Source of the DNA: Rhizopus arrhizus
Taxonomy: Eukaryota > Mucoromycota > Mucoromycetes > Mucorales > Rhizopodaceae
Assembly (NCBI GenBank): GCA_024220505.1
Contig: JAKZZE010000035.1
Span: 124,001 to 188,000, forward strand
DNA: 64,000 nucleotides
Direction of reading: 5' to 3'
Of this stretch, positions 10,441-20,757 are shown piece after piece. The translations under genes and the position numbers were made by a program. Within the stretch, counting starts at the first letter, position 1. Each line of letters opens with the position of its first letter. The notes beneath the pieces were generated by a model that searched no databases, had not been told where the DNA came from, and was given only the letters and a program-made list of their open reading frames with translations.

Positions 10441-13204
10441 TCCTGTTCCTGTTCCTGTTCCTGTTGCAAGCTTCAGTAGCTTTACAGCTCCTCGCTTGGA
10501 GAGCCCTGTTGGCACTGAAGCCATCGGAGCAGCCTCTGGTCTCGCACCAGAGATAATAGCTGCTCAGATACAGCAATTACAACAATTGCTGCAGCAACAG
10601 CAACAGCAGCAGCAGCAACACCGAGCTTCAGAAGCTGAGGTCGACGCGGCCAAAAAAGAATGCAGTGTAAGTTTAGGACATACAGTGGGTGGACTAATTG
10701 TCCCAGTGTTTCAACATTTTTTACGTTTGACACTGTAACTCGACCAATTCTTAGGCTATGTGACTAGTTTTATGCTCATTAGAAAGGGCGCACTTCGTGC
10801 TACATAATATCAAAGAGCTGGCGCTCGGAGATTACACAGTCTGAGTTAATCAGCAATAGAAAAAAAACACCGCACTGGGACAATTTTTCCGCTTGAACAT
10901 AAATTTTATTTAATAACGGGTATGTCCCCCTTTAGCACCAATAACTGCTTTACAACGATCCGGCATGCTATCTATATGTCTTCTACACTCATCCACTGTA
11001 AAAATATTCCATTCTTTTTCGATTCTTTCCCATAACTCATGTACTCCTTTAGCCTTAGTGGCATATACACTCAGCTTGAGTTTAAGGTGATGCCATACAT
11101 GTTCAATAGGGTTTAAATCGGGAATTTGGGCTGGCCAGCTAAAGATATGATCACTCTTGAAGTTATTATCCACAAACCATTGCTTAGCAAGCTTCGAAGT
11201 GTGATCAGGATCCTTATCTTGTTGAAAATAGATATCCTCAGGATTGTATCCATAGTACTTTAGGCTGTCCATAAGTGTAGTTTCCAAGATATTTACATAA
11301 TCCACAGCTTTCATAGTTCCATCATGTATCCAACAAGCATATCCAGGGCCATCATAAGTAATACAACCCCATACCATGACACTTCCTTGGCCGCCTTTAA
11401 CTGTAAGGCCTAAGTGATGAGGCTGCAATACATCGTCTGGTCGACTCCAGTAATACTTGCAACCGTCTGATCCGAAAACATTGACTTTAGTCTCATCACT
11501 AAACACCATACGCCTCCAGTCATCGGTTGTCCAGTCTTTGTGGGCCATAGCCCATGCTAAACGTCGTTCCTTGTGCTGTTTACTGAGCAGAGGCTTCTTC
11601 GCTTTGATTTTAGCTCTGAATTTCATACTTTTAAGAAGCTTCAAGACTCCAGAATAACCAATAGTATATCCCAAACCATTCAGATATTGATGTACTGCTT
11701 TGGCTGTCTTGAATTCACCCTTTATTACTTGTCTACGGATGTATGACTTGGTAGTTTCACCAATAGTTGCTCTTCTACCAGGGGTTGCCTTCATTCGGTT
11801 TGGAAAAAACTTGTTCGCATACCTACCTAAAGTTGACTTTTTCAATCCGGGAATGCGTTCCATAACTTGTTCATATGTCATATTACTAGCCAAAAGCATT
11901 TGGATTTGTTTCTGAACAGATTTGCTGATAGTAGGAGTCATTTGATGCGGGACAAAGTCGTAAGAAGTGCAGTATATAAAGAGACTAAGAATAATGTAAA
12001 AAAAAAAGAATAACGTAAAGCTTTTTATACTTTACATTAAAGATATGAGTCATAGATTATCATAGATAAGACTTGTATATTAGTTTCGGTGATTTCTGAT
12101 TGCTAAGAAGGCGATGTTTAGAACACATTGCAAAATAAGCAGGTAGCGGAAAAATTGTCCCAGTGCGGTGTTTTTTTTCTATTGCTGATTAACTCAGACT
12201 GTGTAATCTCCGAGCGCCAGCTCTTTGATATTATGTAGCACGAAGTGCGCCCTTTCTAATGAGCATAAAACTAGTCACATAGCCTAAGAATTGGTCGAGT
12301 TACAGTGTCAAACGTAAAAAATGTTGAAACACTGGGACAATTAGTCCACCCACTGTATTTATTAAATTAGTAATTGTAATTTAATAACTATATTTTATAC
12401 CTTTCTGTGTCATATAGAGTTATTTAGCAGAATACTACCGTGATTACGTTGTTGGTCGCAGAAGCGAATTTGACTTGGACGTTACCTTCGCCCATAAAAA
12501 TAACAGAAAAGTCAAGGCATTGTTGTATGAGCAAGCCAGAAAGCACCATCGTTTTGATTTGCTCACCACCTCACAAATAAATGCTATAATTAGGAGCAAG
12601 TATTCCTACATGATGAGCAAGGCCAAGGGGAAGACAGTTGTTTCACCAAAAACTACCTGTCGTAGCCGTATAAATACGGTGAGTATTTAATATTTTGAAG
12701 ATTATACTATAAAATATAGGAAATACTTACATTGATACCTTACAATAGAAACTCTCTAACAGGAGATCTGTTTATATGGCTAACCCTTCCGCGTTCGACG
12801 CCCGTTTCCCGTTCGCTGGTAAAATTCTGACTGTTGACTGGACGTCAGATGAAGAAGATGGGCCAGAGGACGAGAACGGCCGTACGTTCGTGGTCAAAAG
12901 GCCATCATTTAGAAGCAACGAAGTAAGCAAAATGTTGTTGACAAGTTTCATCTTCTAATATACCTTAATTAATCTATAGGTGGTGCAATTCCACGAAGAG
13001 TTGCAAAAACGATACAAGGAGTCGATGAAGAAAAAGGGGGCTCCACCAACTATTAGAAGAATAATAGAAAACGTTGAGGTGGAGTTCCCCGACAAACTTG
13101 ATGATGCCGATTTTCCTTCCTGGGCTTTTTCTTCTTCTGCTCTTGGTTTTCCAACCTCTGTTTCTGCTTCTTCCTCTTTTGCGACTTCCAGTTCAATGCA
13201 GTAG
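10283..13204 (+). CDS. CACTA accessory protein (element C), 4 exons
   Basis: Predicted join 10283-10666, 12418-12678, 12749-12922 and 12980-13204: 348 codons including the stop, with all introns phase 0 and GT-AG. Exon 1 begins ATG TCT CGT and encodes a basic start, then Ala-Pro dipeptide repeats, then a glutamine run of about nine. Exon 2 encodes a compact basic region (NRKVKALLYEQARKHHRF) that I take to be a DNA-binding or oligomerising domain. Exon 3 carries an acidic TSDEEDGPEDENG block followed by VVKRPSFRS. Exon 4 ends in a Ser/Phe-rich tail. Exons 2 to 4 have exactly the same lengths as in element D. The function is unknown. By position and company it resembles the TnpA partner of CACTA transposases. 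A Tc1 element fills intron 1, so the gene may still be expressed if that is spliced out. Confidence 0.75.
10683..12355 (-). mobile_element. Tc1/mariner element T2, apparently intact
   Basis: A 1,673-bp element flanked by TA at 10681-10682 and 12356-12357. By eye its two ends are perfect 211-bp inverted repeats (10683-10893 and 12145-12355). Each end holds an outer ATTGTCCCAGT and an inner, opposite-facing ACTGGGACAAT. The transposase frame is uninterrupted. Perfect long repeats plus an intact gene point to recent movement. It sits in intron 1 of the accessory gene of element C. Confidence 0.95.
10910..11941 (-). CDS. Tc1-type DD37E transposase (T2)
   Basis: A 343-residue protein, the normal Tc1 length, starting at an ATG 9 bp inside the minus-strand open frame's first in-frame methionine region. 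It has an N-terminal helix-turn-helix around residues 10-50 (residues MTYEQVMERIPGLKKSTLGR), then a second DNA-binding helix set to about 115, then the RNase-H-fold catalytic domain. The candidate triad is D149 (FSDET), D242 (FQQDKDPDHTS) and E280 (DLNPIEHVW). There are 37 residues between the second D and E, against 34 in classical Tc1. Two usually invariant positions differ: KGGQGS for KHGGGS, and AQIPDLNP for AQSPDLNP. It would excise and insert the element at TA. Activity is plausible but untested. Confidence 0.93.
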   Translation of the reverse strand: MTPTISKSVQKQIQMLLASNMTYEQVMERIPGLKKSTLGRYANKFFPNRMKATPGRRATIGETTKSYIRRQVIKGEFKTAKAVHQYLNGLGYTIGYSGVLKLLKSMKFRAKIKAKKPLLSKQHKERRLAWAMAHKDWTTDDWRRMVFSDETKVNVFGSDGCKYYWSRPDDVLQPHHLGLTVKGGQGSVMVWGCITYDGPGYACWIHDGTMKAVDYVNILETTLMDSLKYYGYNPEDIYFQQDKDPDHTSKLAKQWFVDNNFKSDHIFSWPAQIPDLNPIEHVWHHLKLKLSVYATKAKGVHELWERIEKEWNIFTVDECRRHIDSMPDRCKAVIGAKGGHTRY

Positions 13205-13362
13205 GCATTCTTCCCCTTTTTTTTTTCTTGGTTTGTTGTTTCTTCACAAATTAAATAAAATTTTTTAAAAAAAAGTCTATTGAATGATTCTTTAGTAAAA
13301 TATATAATAAAACAATAATAATAATAATAATAAATGAATGAATGAACGCTTCGACATAGTTT

Positions 13363-16262
13363 TTACATATAGATCCGTCTTGGGAGAGAAAGTGTAAGAA
13401 TATGATTATCTAAATATGACTTCACTGCTACTGGATTGTGAATTTTGTGAACAGGAAGTATATTTTGTTGTGAGACTGGGTCAAACTGGTTTTTCCACAC
13501 TTGAATGCCAGTATCATCAAAGGAGGGAAAGTGGTGGGTCGCATGGCTGTACCAATTGACAAATGCAAAGTAATGAGTGTAGTTGTTAAATGAATGTGTA
13601 AAGAGATAAGAAATTTGACCAATGCGTATTTCGTTGTTGATAATAGCTTGGATAATGCAGGAGGATGAAGAAGTTGAATTATTATTTGATGACGTATATT
13701 TTTGTCCAAGCAAGTTTATATTTTTAAATGAATGAATAATATTGCTGATAAACGTGCCAGGGATGAGTGCATAGGTGTAGGTGTAGTAATTAATCAATTG
13801 TTCATAGTGTTCTGGGCATATAAGTTGGGTTCGATTGTCGAAATTTAAAGGAAAGGATGTGGGTGGCAGAGGCTCACTACCAGTTATTGTTGAATTGAAT
13901 AAGCTAGGTCCGTCTATGAAACGAGAGTAATCAAATGGCGTTAAACCACTCTCGTCATTCGTAACCTCACCTATCTCTTCTATAAATTTAATTAGTAGGA
14001 GTATGTCTTCGTTTGTTGAATTGATAAAGGAATGTAAAGAATATACTAGATCTTGTGTGTGAACATTTTGAATGAACATAGTAGCATAAGTTGTTTCAAA
14101 TCCAGTCTTAAAATTGATGTTGATATGTTTCATATCGCCATTAAGGCGTTCAAAGCCATAAAGCCAAAAAGAGTATGATGGACCAAAGTCCAGGAAGCTT
14201 TCTTTCAAATGAAGATGCATATGCATATTTGGGGTGGGCATAGATTCACCATACAGCTCGACACAGGTCTTGCCAAAGTTTTTCATCAATAGATGTGCGG
14301 TATCTATGTCTTCTACTGTGATGGAAGGGCCAGTGACCAACTTTACAGCATCGACATACCGCAACCAGTTCGTAAAATGTTCACCTGCCAGTTTTTGTTT
14401 GAGCAGGAAAGGTGACAGCACAACAACCCAGGTTCTCCACTCATCTGATTTCATATTGGCAAAAGCACCAGATATTTTTCCTATTTTTTTTTTTTTTAAA
14501 AAATAAGTATTTTGCTCCACCATGAAATAAAGCTTTATTCCATGTATATATAAACACGATCAAGCAGTATTACATACCTTCAGATAGCTTAGCGTATTGT
14601 TGAGGAATGCTGATAGTAGTCGACTCTGTTGCCATTGCTGAAAAATCAGTAGAAACAAGCAAGCCAAAATCCTGCCAGACTTCAATCATTTTTTTAGGAG
14701 TTCCAAGAAACAAGTTATGCATTGGATCGACAGTTACATATCTCACCACATCAAAGTAGGGAAGTCGATGTACTTCACTCCACTTTGTACCAGAACTTGC
14801 TTGCTTTTCTTCTTGTTGTGCCTTGTGCGTAGCAGTCAACCAGTCGTACGCATCAAATCTCTGCTGCTCCCATGTTCTTTGCACCCAGTTTTCATCGTTG
14901 AAATCAGAAAAGTTTGGCTTTGAAGACCTGGTACCAGTTGATAGACGGCCAAAAGCAGTTGAGCACTTGTTACATGCTTTAGTAGCCATGGCGCCCATGT
15001 ATCCAGCTACTTTTCTTGCTGCAGGCATATCACAGTTGATGGACATTAATGCCACACGAACTAGTTCTCCGTTAGGATTTTCGTAAGTGGGCATTATAAC
15101 ACCATTGTACAGTACAAGCAATTCATCTACCAATGGCTTCAAGAAATTTTGTATTTGATCATCGTTGGGCTCATGCGGTCCAGGAATAACACCTGCCAAA
15201 ACGATGTTGGAAAACTTCATACGTGTATTTCTTGGCAGATTGTTGATTGCAAGGTAAATGGCACCACTAGAATGCTTCATGTTGTCACTTGGCTGGAACC
15301 AATCCACATTCAAGGATACCATCAATGATTTTGGTTGACTGGTAAAAATTTGCCCGTTTGAATCCACAAGCTGATTCCAAACTCTGCCATCGTATATGTC
15401 GAACATAACATCTTCATCAACTGATCTTCTTCTCCATTGCTCAATTTGTTGTTCAAAACTGGGTCGCATAAAGAACTTTTTTAAAGTCTCAGTAATTGAG
15501 TTGTAGGGATACTCAAGCACTGGCTTTAAACTGCTGCCTGCAAAAAGAGCATTTCCACATGGTTGTGCTTGTCGATAAGGGTTGTTAGGGAAGCGTACAT
15601 AACCACAGGAGCGAGAATGCAAGCTTCCAGAAGTGTAAACGCTTCGACAAGCAGAGCAAACAAGAAAACGAGACAAACCATTACTGGCAGAGGAATAATT
15701 GACCATAGTACGGGCAGTAGAGATCTTTGTAGGAATCTCCATACCATGGCCAAGAGAACGGACAAAGAAGGAAAGAAAGGCCAACAAGTCTTCACCGGCT
15801 TTCACCGAGAGGTGCTTTGCTTGAAAAAGCACAATGAACAACAGCAAAAGGTGACGAAGCTGTTCTTCATTACTCATTCCCTCCTCTTCGTCAACATTCA
15901 TTCCGTCTAACAAGTTGCAAAATACATTTCAATAAATAAAACCTTTCTTATATTAAACACTTTGCTGATTAAAAATATACCTTCAGTTACTGGTTCAGGA
16001 ATGGCTGATGAGTATTCGACAGTTTCCTCCCCGTTGTCGTTAGCTTCAGATACTCTTCTCGATTCTATTTTGTTTTTTTTTTTTTGAAAATTAGCACGTT
16101 TGGATTTCTATTGAAAAATAAAACAAAAAAACCTCTATTTCTAACTCTGTCGATAAGTTCATGACCTCTTACAGTTCTCTTTGCAAGCATTCTGAATCCA
16201 TTGGGATGGTTGCTGCATTCAGAACAGGTACAAATAATTTTGGTGGCGTTGAAGTTGTTCAT
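13363..16262 (-). CDS. CACTA-type transposase (element C), 4 exons
   Basis: Predicted complement join 16262-16133, 16064-15981, 15906-14578 and 14480-13363. This gives 887 codons including the stop. All introns are GT-AG, and the total is divisible by three, which supports the model. Exon 1 has a CTCSECSNHP cysteine motif. Residues about 155-188 form a zinc-ribbon-like set (CSAC, then two spaced cysteines). Candidate catalytic residues are D273 (SLNVDWFQ), D465 with H468 (DPMHNLFLGT, typical of Transposase_21), and E625 (GFERLNG), inside a DUF4218-like block that begins PNMHMHLHLK near residue 598. It should cut the CACTG ends and mobilise elements A to F. It faces the accessory gene tail to tail, with 158 bp between stops. 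No damage is seen. Confidence 0.87.
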
Positions 16263-16688
16263 GTTTATAGTTTTTAAATTTGGAAATAGCAAAGAAAATT
16301 GGTAGAAAGAGAAAATATGCCTGATAAAAAAAAAACATGTTAAATTTAAAAAACAAAGTCGGTGCTTAAAGTAACCTTTTTTTTTCCCTCGTTTTGTTTC
16401 ATGGAATACTCTAGATGCCAAAGGCATAAGAAAAAAGGAAAGCTCAAGCACTGGTCAAATGTAAGTTTATTAAAAAAAAATAACAACTAAGTCTAATGTC
16501 GATTTCTTTTTTTTTTTTTTTTTTTTACAGTAGGAATTCCTAATGGGACACATTCGGATGATGAACATTAACCTCATGAGAGAAGCTGTTCTTTCCAACA
16601 TGACAAAGCTATAAGAATATCAAACTTTTATTACTGCTTGCTGCTGAAAATTCCTCTTTGGTAACGGAAGTTGGCAATGTTAACATCT

Positions 16689-16724
16689 CTAATGGCTAAT
16701 GGCTAATGGCTAATGGTCTAATGG
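16689..16724. repeat. CTAATGG subterminal repeats of element C
   Basis: Four direct copies of CTAATGG, a single T, then a fifth copy, about 860 bp inside the right end. A near-palindrome TAGGAATTCCTA sits about 160 bp to the left at the same relative place as in the sister elements. Confidence 0.85.
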
Positions 16725-17930
16725 CAAATTACACCCATGTGTAAACATGATGTAAATAATGAACCAGTGTAAGCTTAAAAACATATATTCTCTTGCATTA
16801 TTTGTCATAAAAAATAATAAAGCAATCTATTTACTTGAAAAACAAAAACGCTGTACTTGTATGTGTTAATTATAACAAAATGTGAGCAAAGCTTCTTTAT
16901 TTTTTTATTCTTTTTAGAATATACAAGTATTCTTTTGTTATAACATAAAAGCATTTGCATTTCTATAAAGTATATTTGCTCTAGATTATTGTTTTCATTT
17001 GAATAAGAAACCTTTTATTGCTATATTCTTTTTTTTTTTCGCTGTCTTTTTTTTTTTTAACTTTGTCTTTTTTTTTAACTTTGTCTTTTTTTAACTTTGT
17101 CTTTTTTTTTTACTTTTAATCTTTCAGCTTCTTTTTTTTTCCCAAACGCAACTATTTTGTTACGTTCTGTTACACGTTTCTAATGAGCTAAGCTAAAAAG
17201 CACAGACTGCCTTCCTAATATGTATTCTTCTGTACAAAATAATCGCACGGTGCTTTTGATTTCCGCATTTTGCCCTCAAAAATAAAAAAAAGAAAATATC
17301 GGTCTTTAAACAATGGAGAGAAATACGCTTTCCAAAAAAAGATCATTTGTAAAAAAAGACATTTCTTTAAAAATGTGAATAACTCCATGAACATTTACCC
17401 TACAAATAAAATAATAACATCGTTAAATTTCTTTATTTTTTTCACATCTAAATCTTTTTTCAAAATTCGAAAATGATCAATACAGCAAGATTTAATTTTT
17501 TTCACGAAAAAAAGTAGCAATTTGTTACCCAAACGAAGAGCAATCTTGCGCAATCCGGTACCTAATTGGAACGATTATTTGCAGTGGTGGCACTGCAAAT
17601 AATCGTGCAAACTCTGCACATTGTTAATTTTTAGCAATATGCTTTTCTGTTTAACGATGCCAAAAGCTGTGATTGAATGGGTATTTATGCCGACGTCAAT
17701 ATCGGCACCCTTTAAGGACCTAAATGTCTGTCAATATATTCTGCGTCTCTGTATGGTGCCGATATTAACGAAAATGATGATCCATAGCTATAAGTAGATT
17801 TATACAGACCCAATTGTCGTTCTGCGAAGGCGTCTCTCTTGTTAGCTGCTTTACATAGTCTATTCTACGTTATAAATAATTTGGCAACCAATGATACTTT
17901 TTAAATCATTACTTTATTTGTCTTTTTACT

Positions 17931-18055
17931 CTTTATAAACCACTCATATTGCCTTATATACTTCTTTATGAACCACTCATATTGCCTTATATATTTCTTT
18001 ATAAACCACTTATATTGCTTTATATACTTCTTTATCGACCATTCATATTGCAATA
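17931..18055. repeat. 33-bp subterminal repeats of element D
   Basis: Three to four units of the family repeat (CACTCATATTGCCTTATATA core), about 340 bp from the left terminus, the same offset as in C. Confidence 0.8.
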
Positions 18056-19291
18056 AATTTTGCTTTATATATACAAAAAAATAGGGATTTTGTTTATAAA
18101 AAATAGCTTTTTTTTATTTGAATAAAATAATAATAACAATACATAGTATTTCTTTGCTTGTAGCATTTTAGCAGTGTGCTTGACTTACCTAATGTCACCA
18201 GAATAGCAGCATCTAATCTAAAAATACATCAACTAGTCTCGTGGAACTCAAAAAGTTCTCAAAAGAAAAAAAAAAAAAAAAAAAGCCAAGCTCAAGGATT
18301 CAAAGACACAAGGACTCAAAGGCACAAGGACCTGGGTAATTAAAGCAAAAGAAGGAAATACATCAGTACTTAAGAACCAAAGTAAAAGCCAGGAAAGAAA
18401 CAGAAAGAGGCCAAAGCAGAGCAACATTCATCTACAATAGATGTTAAATATCGTGTATATATAATAAAAGCAATAGTACCTTTCTTTAGATAGACCATGG
18501 GAAAAAAACTAGCTAAGCGTATACTCACAAGTAAAAAAAGCAGCAGACATCTATAATAATTATTAGCTATGAAGGATATGTAATAAAAGTAATAGTACCT
18601 TTCTTTAGATGGGCTAAGAGAAAAACCTTGCTAAGCTTTACCAACAAGTAAAAAAAAAGGAAGCAGAACGCATCTATAATAAATATTAGTTATGGAGTAT
18701 ATAGTAAAAGTAATAGTACCTTGCTTTAGACGAACCACGAGATAAAAGAAGAAAAAAAGACACCAGCCAAGCTTATACCAACAAGTAAAAGAAGAAGCAA
18801 CTATAATCCTGGGAAAAAGACTTTATAAAGACAATTTAAACTATAAAGAAAGCAGCCAACACAACTTTACTAAAGTACAAGTACCATTAGAGCAATAATA
18901 GAGTATATATAATATTAAGAACTTACCTTTCAGAAAAGATTTTTTTTTAAAAAAAAAAGGAAAAAAAAAAGGGAAAAAAAAGTACTTTTTTTATAGCTTC
19001 ATTTTACAAGTGTTACAATTATTCAGTATTAGTAAATTCTAATAACCATGAAAGCTCGTTTCAACTGCATTTTTTAACACAGTTCAGCTATTAAATATTC
19101 AAAAAGCTTGTTTATATATTGTTAGACTTATTCTTTATTTAAATTTAACATCTTCAACCCTAATAGTGTTTTTTTTTTTCTTTTTTTTTTAAAAAAAAAA
19201 AAAAAAAAAAGAGTACAAAATAAACTGAAGAATATAAAAACAATGTAGCACATTCTTCTTTTTTCTTCTTCTTTATACTTTATTTTAAAAA

Positions 19292-20568
19292 ATGTCTAGA
19301 CGCGTCGCTACACCCATCAACGTTCCCAGCAATGCCCCAAAAAGGGCAAGAGTTTCTTCAAATATCGCTGGATCATCATCCACTGTTGTTCCTTCTTCCT
19401 CTTCTCTTTTCCCTGCTCCTGCTCCTGTTCCCGCTCCTGCTCCTGTTCCCGCTTCTGCTCCTGTTCCCGTTTCTGCTCCTGTGGCCGCTCCTGTTGCAAC
19501 ATTTGGTAGCCATACTGGTGCAGAGGCTATTGGAGCAGCCTCTAGTTTCACACCAGAGATGATGGCTGCCCAAATGCAGTTTTTTGCTCAAATGTGGCAA
19601 CAGCAACAGCAGCAGCAGCAGCAGCAACATTCAGTTCAACAGCCACAGCAAGGGCAGCAGTATGTTTCTGTGGCTGAGATCAACAAGATCAAAAAGCAGT
19701 GTAGTGTAAGCTAAAAATTAAAGTATCAATTAGTAAATTCAATTTAGTAACTTTATTTCTTAATTTTTTCACTTACATTATAGGATCACATAGCTGATCA
19801 CTACCGTGAATACTTGGTTGGCCGTGGCATCAAGTTTGATACGCTCAAGTCCATCACCGACAAGGCCAACAGAAAAGTAAAAAATCTGTTGCGCGATGAA
19901 GTCAGGAAGCACCAACGCTTCAATTGCCTGACTGATTCGCAGATATTCACCATGATTAGAAGTAAGTTCTATTACATGGTGGATAAGGCAAATGGGAAAG
20001 CTGTGGCGACACCAACGTCAGCCTGCCGCAGCCGCGTAAATGCAGTAAGTACTTGATATTCAAAAAATCATAATATAAAATGCCTATAATACTTATATCA
20101 ATACTTTATGATAGAAACTCCTTAACAGGAGGATTGCTTACAACGCCAACGCAGCAGCATACCACGCCCGGTTCCCATTTGCCGAAAAGATCTTGACGGT
20201 TGCTTGGACCTCTGATGAGGAGGATGGCCCAGAAGATGAAGATGGCCGTACATTTATTGTCAAGCGGCCATCATTCAGAAGTGAAAGAGTAAGTATAACA
20301 TATCAATAAACCTCTTTTTCTAATATACCTTAATTGCCTACAGGTAGTGGAATTCCACAAAGAGCTGCAGAAAGGGCACAAAGACTTGTTAAAGAAAAAG
20401 GGGGCTCCACCAGCTATTAGAAGAAGAATAGAAAATGTTGAGGTGGAGTTCCCTTATAAGCTCGACCATGAGTATTACCCTTCCTGGGCTTTTTCTTCCC
20501 CTGCTCTTGGCTTTCCAACTTCTGTTTCTGGTTCTTCCTCCTTTGCCGCCGTCAACCCAATGCCATAG
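19292..20568 (+). CDS. CACTA accessory protein (element D), 4 exons
   Basis: Predicted join 19292-19705, 19784-20044, 20115-20288 and 20344-20568: 358 codons including the stop, with phase-0 GT-AG introns throughout. The N-terminus (MSRRVATPINVPSNAPKRAR) is nearly the same as in C. It is followed by Pro-Ala repeats, a PEMMAAQMQ helix and a Q10 run. Exon 2 has NRKVKNLLRDEVRKHQRF and a YYMVDKANGKA segment. Exon 3 has the acidic TSDEEDGPEDEDG block and VKRPSFRSER. Exon 4 ends with a Ser-rich tail and a TAG 190 bp before the transposase stop. Low-complexity activation-like and polyQ regions around a small conserved core suggest a DNA-binding or scaffold protein. I know no named family for it. Confidence 0.78.
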
Positions 20569-20757
20569 GCATCCACTTTTTTTTTTTCCTTTCCTTTTTG
20601 TTCCTTGTTTTGTTGTCGTTTTTCAAATTGAATAAACATTTGTTAAAAAAAAAAAGCTAGTCTATTGAATGATTCTTTAGTAAAATATGTAATAAAATAA
20701 AAATAATAATAATAATATCGATAGATAAATGAATGATTTAATGGTTTTGCATATTTG

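Larger units (their letters stand above)
8565..17586. mobile_element. CACTG element C, complete CACTA-like transposon
   Basis: A 9.0-kb element with CACTGCAAATAAT termini. Internally it has 33-bp subterminal repeats at 8901-9021, a plus-strand accessory gene at 10283-13204, and a convergent minus-strand transposase gene at 13363-16262. CTAATGG repeats at 16689-16724 lie near the right end. A Tc1 element (10683-12355) is nested in it. The 3-bp flanks are GGG and GTG, so no clean duplication is seen. Both genes have undamaged exons with consistent splice phases, so this copy could be autonomous. 9030-10282 and 16263-17586 hold only A/T-rich non-coding sequence with homopolymer runs. Confidence 0.85.

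Noticed and set aside
10356..10733. Leu-rich and Arg-rich frames overlapping the accessory gene exon 1
   Set aside because: They are alternative-frame readings of the CTGCTC and CAG repeats. The spliced frame with ATG and matching exon lengths is the supported one.
16689..16724. CTAATGG arrays as a CRISPR-like array or telomeric repeat
   Set aside because: The units are only 7 bp, perfectly tandem without spacers, lie in a eukaryotic transposon and occur at the same place in each sister element.
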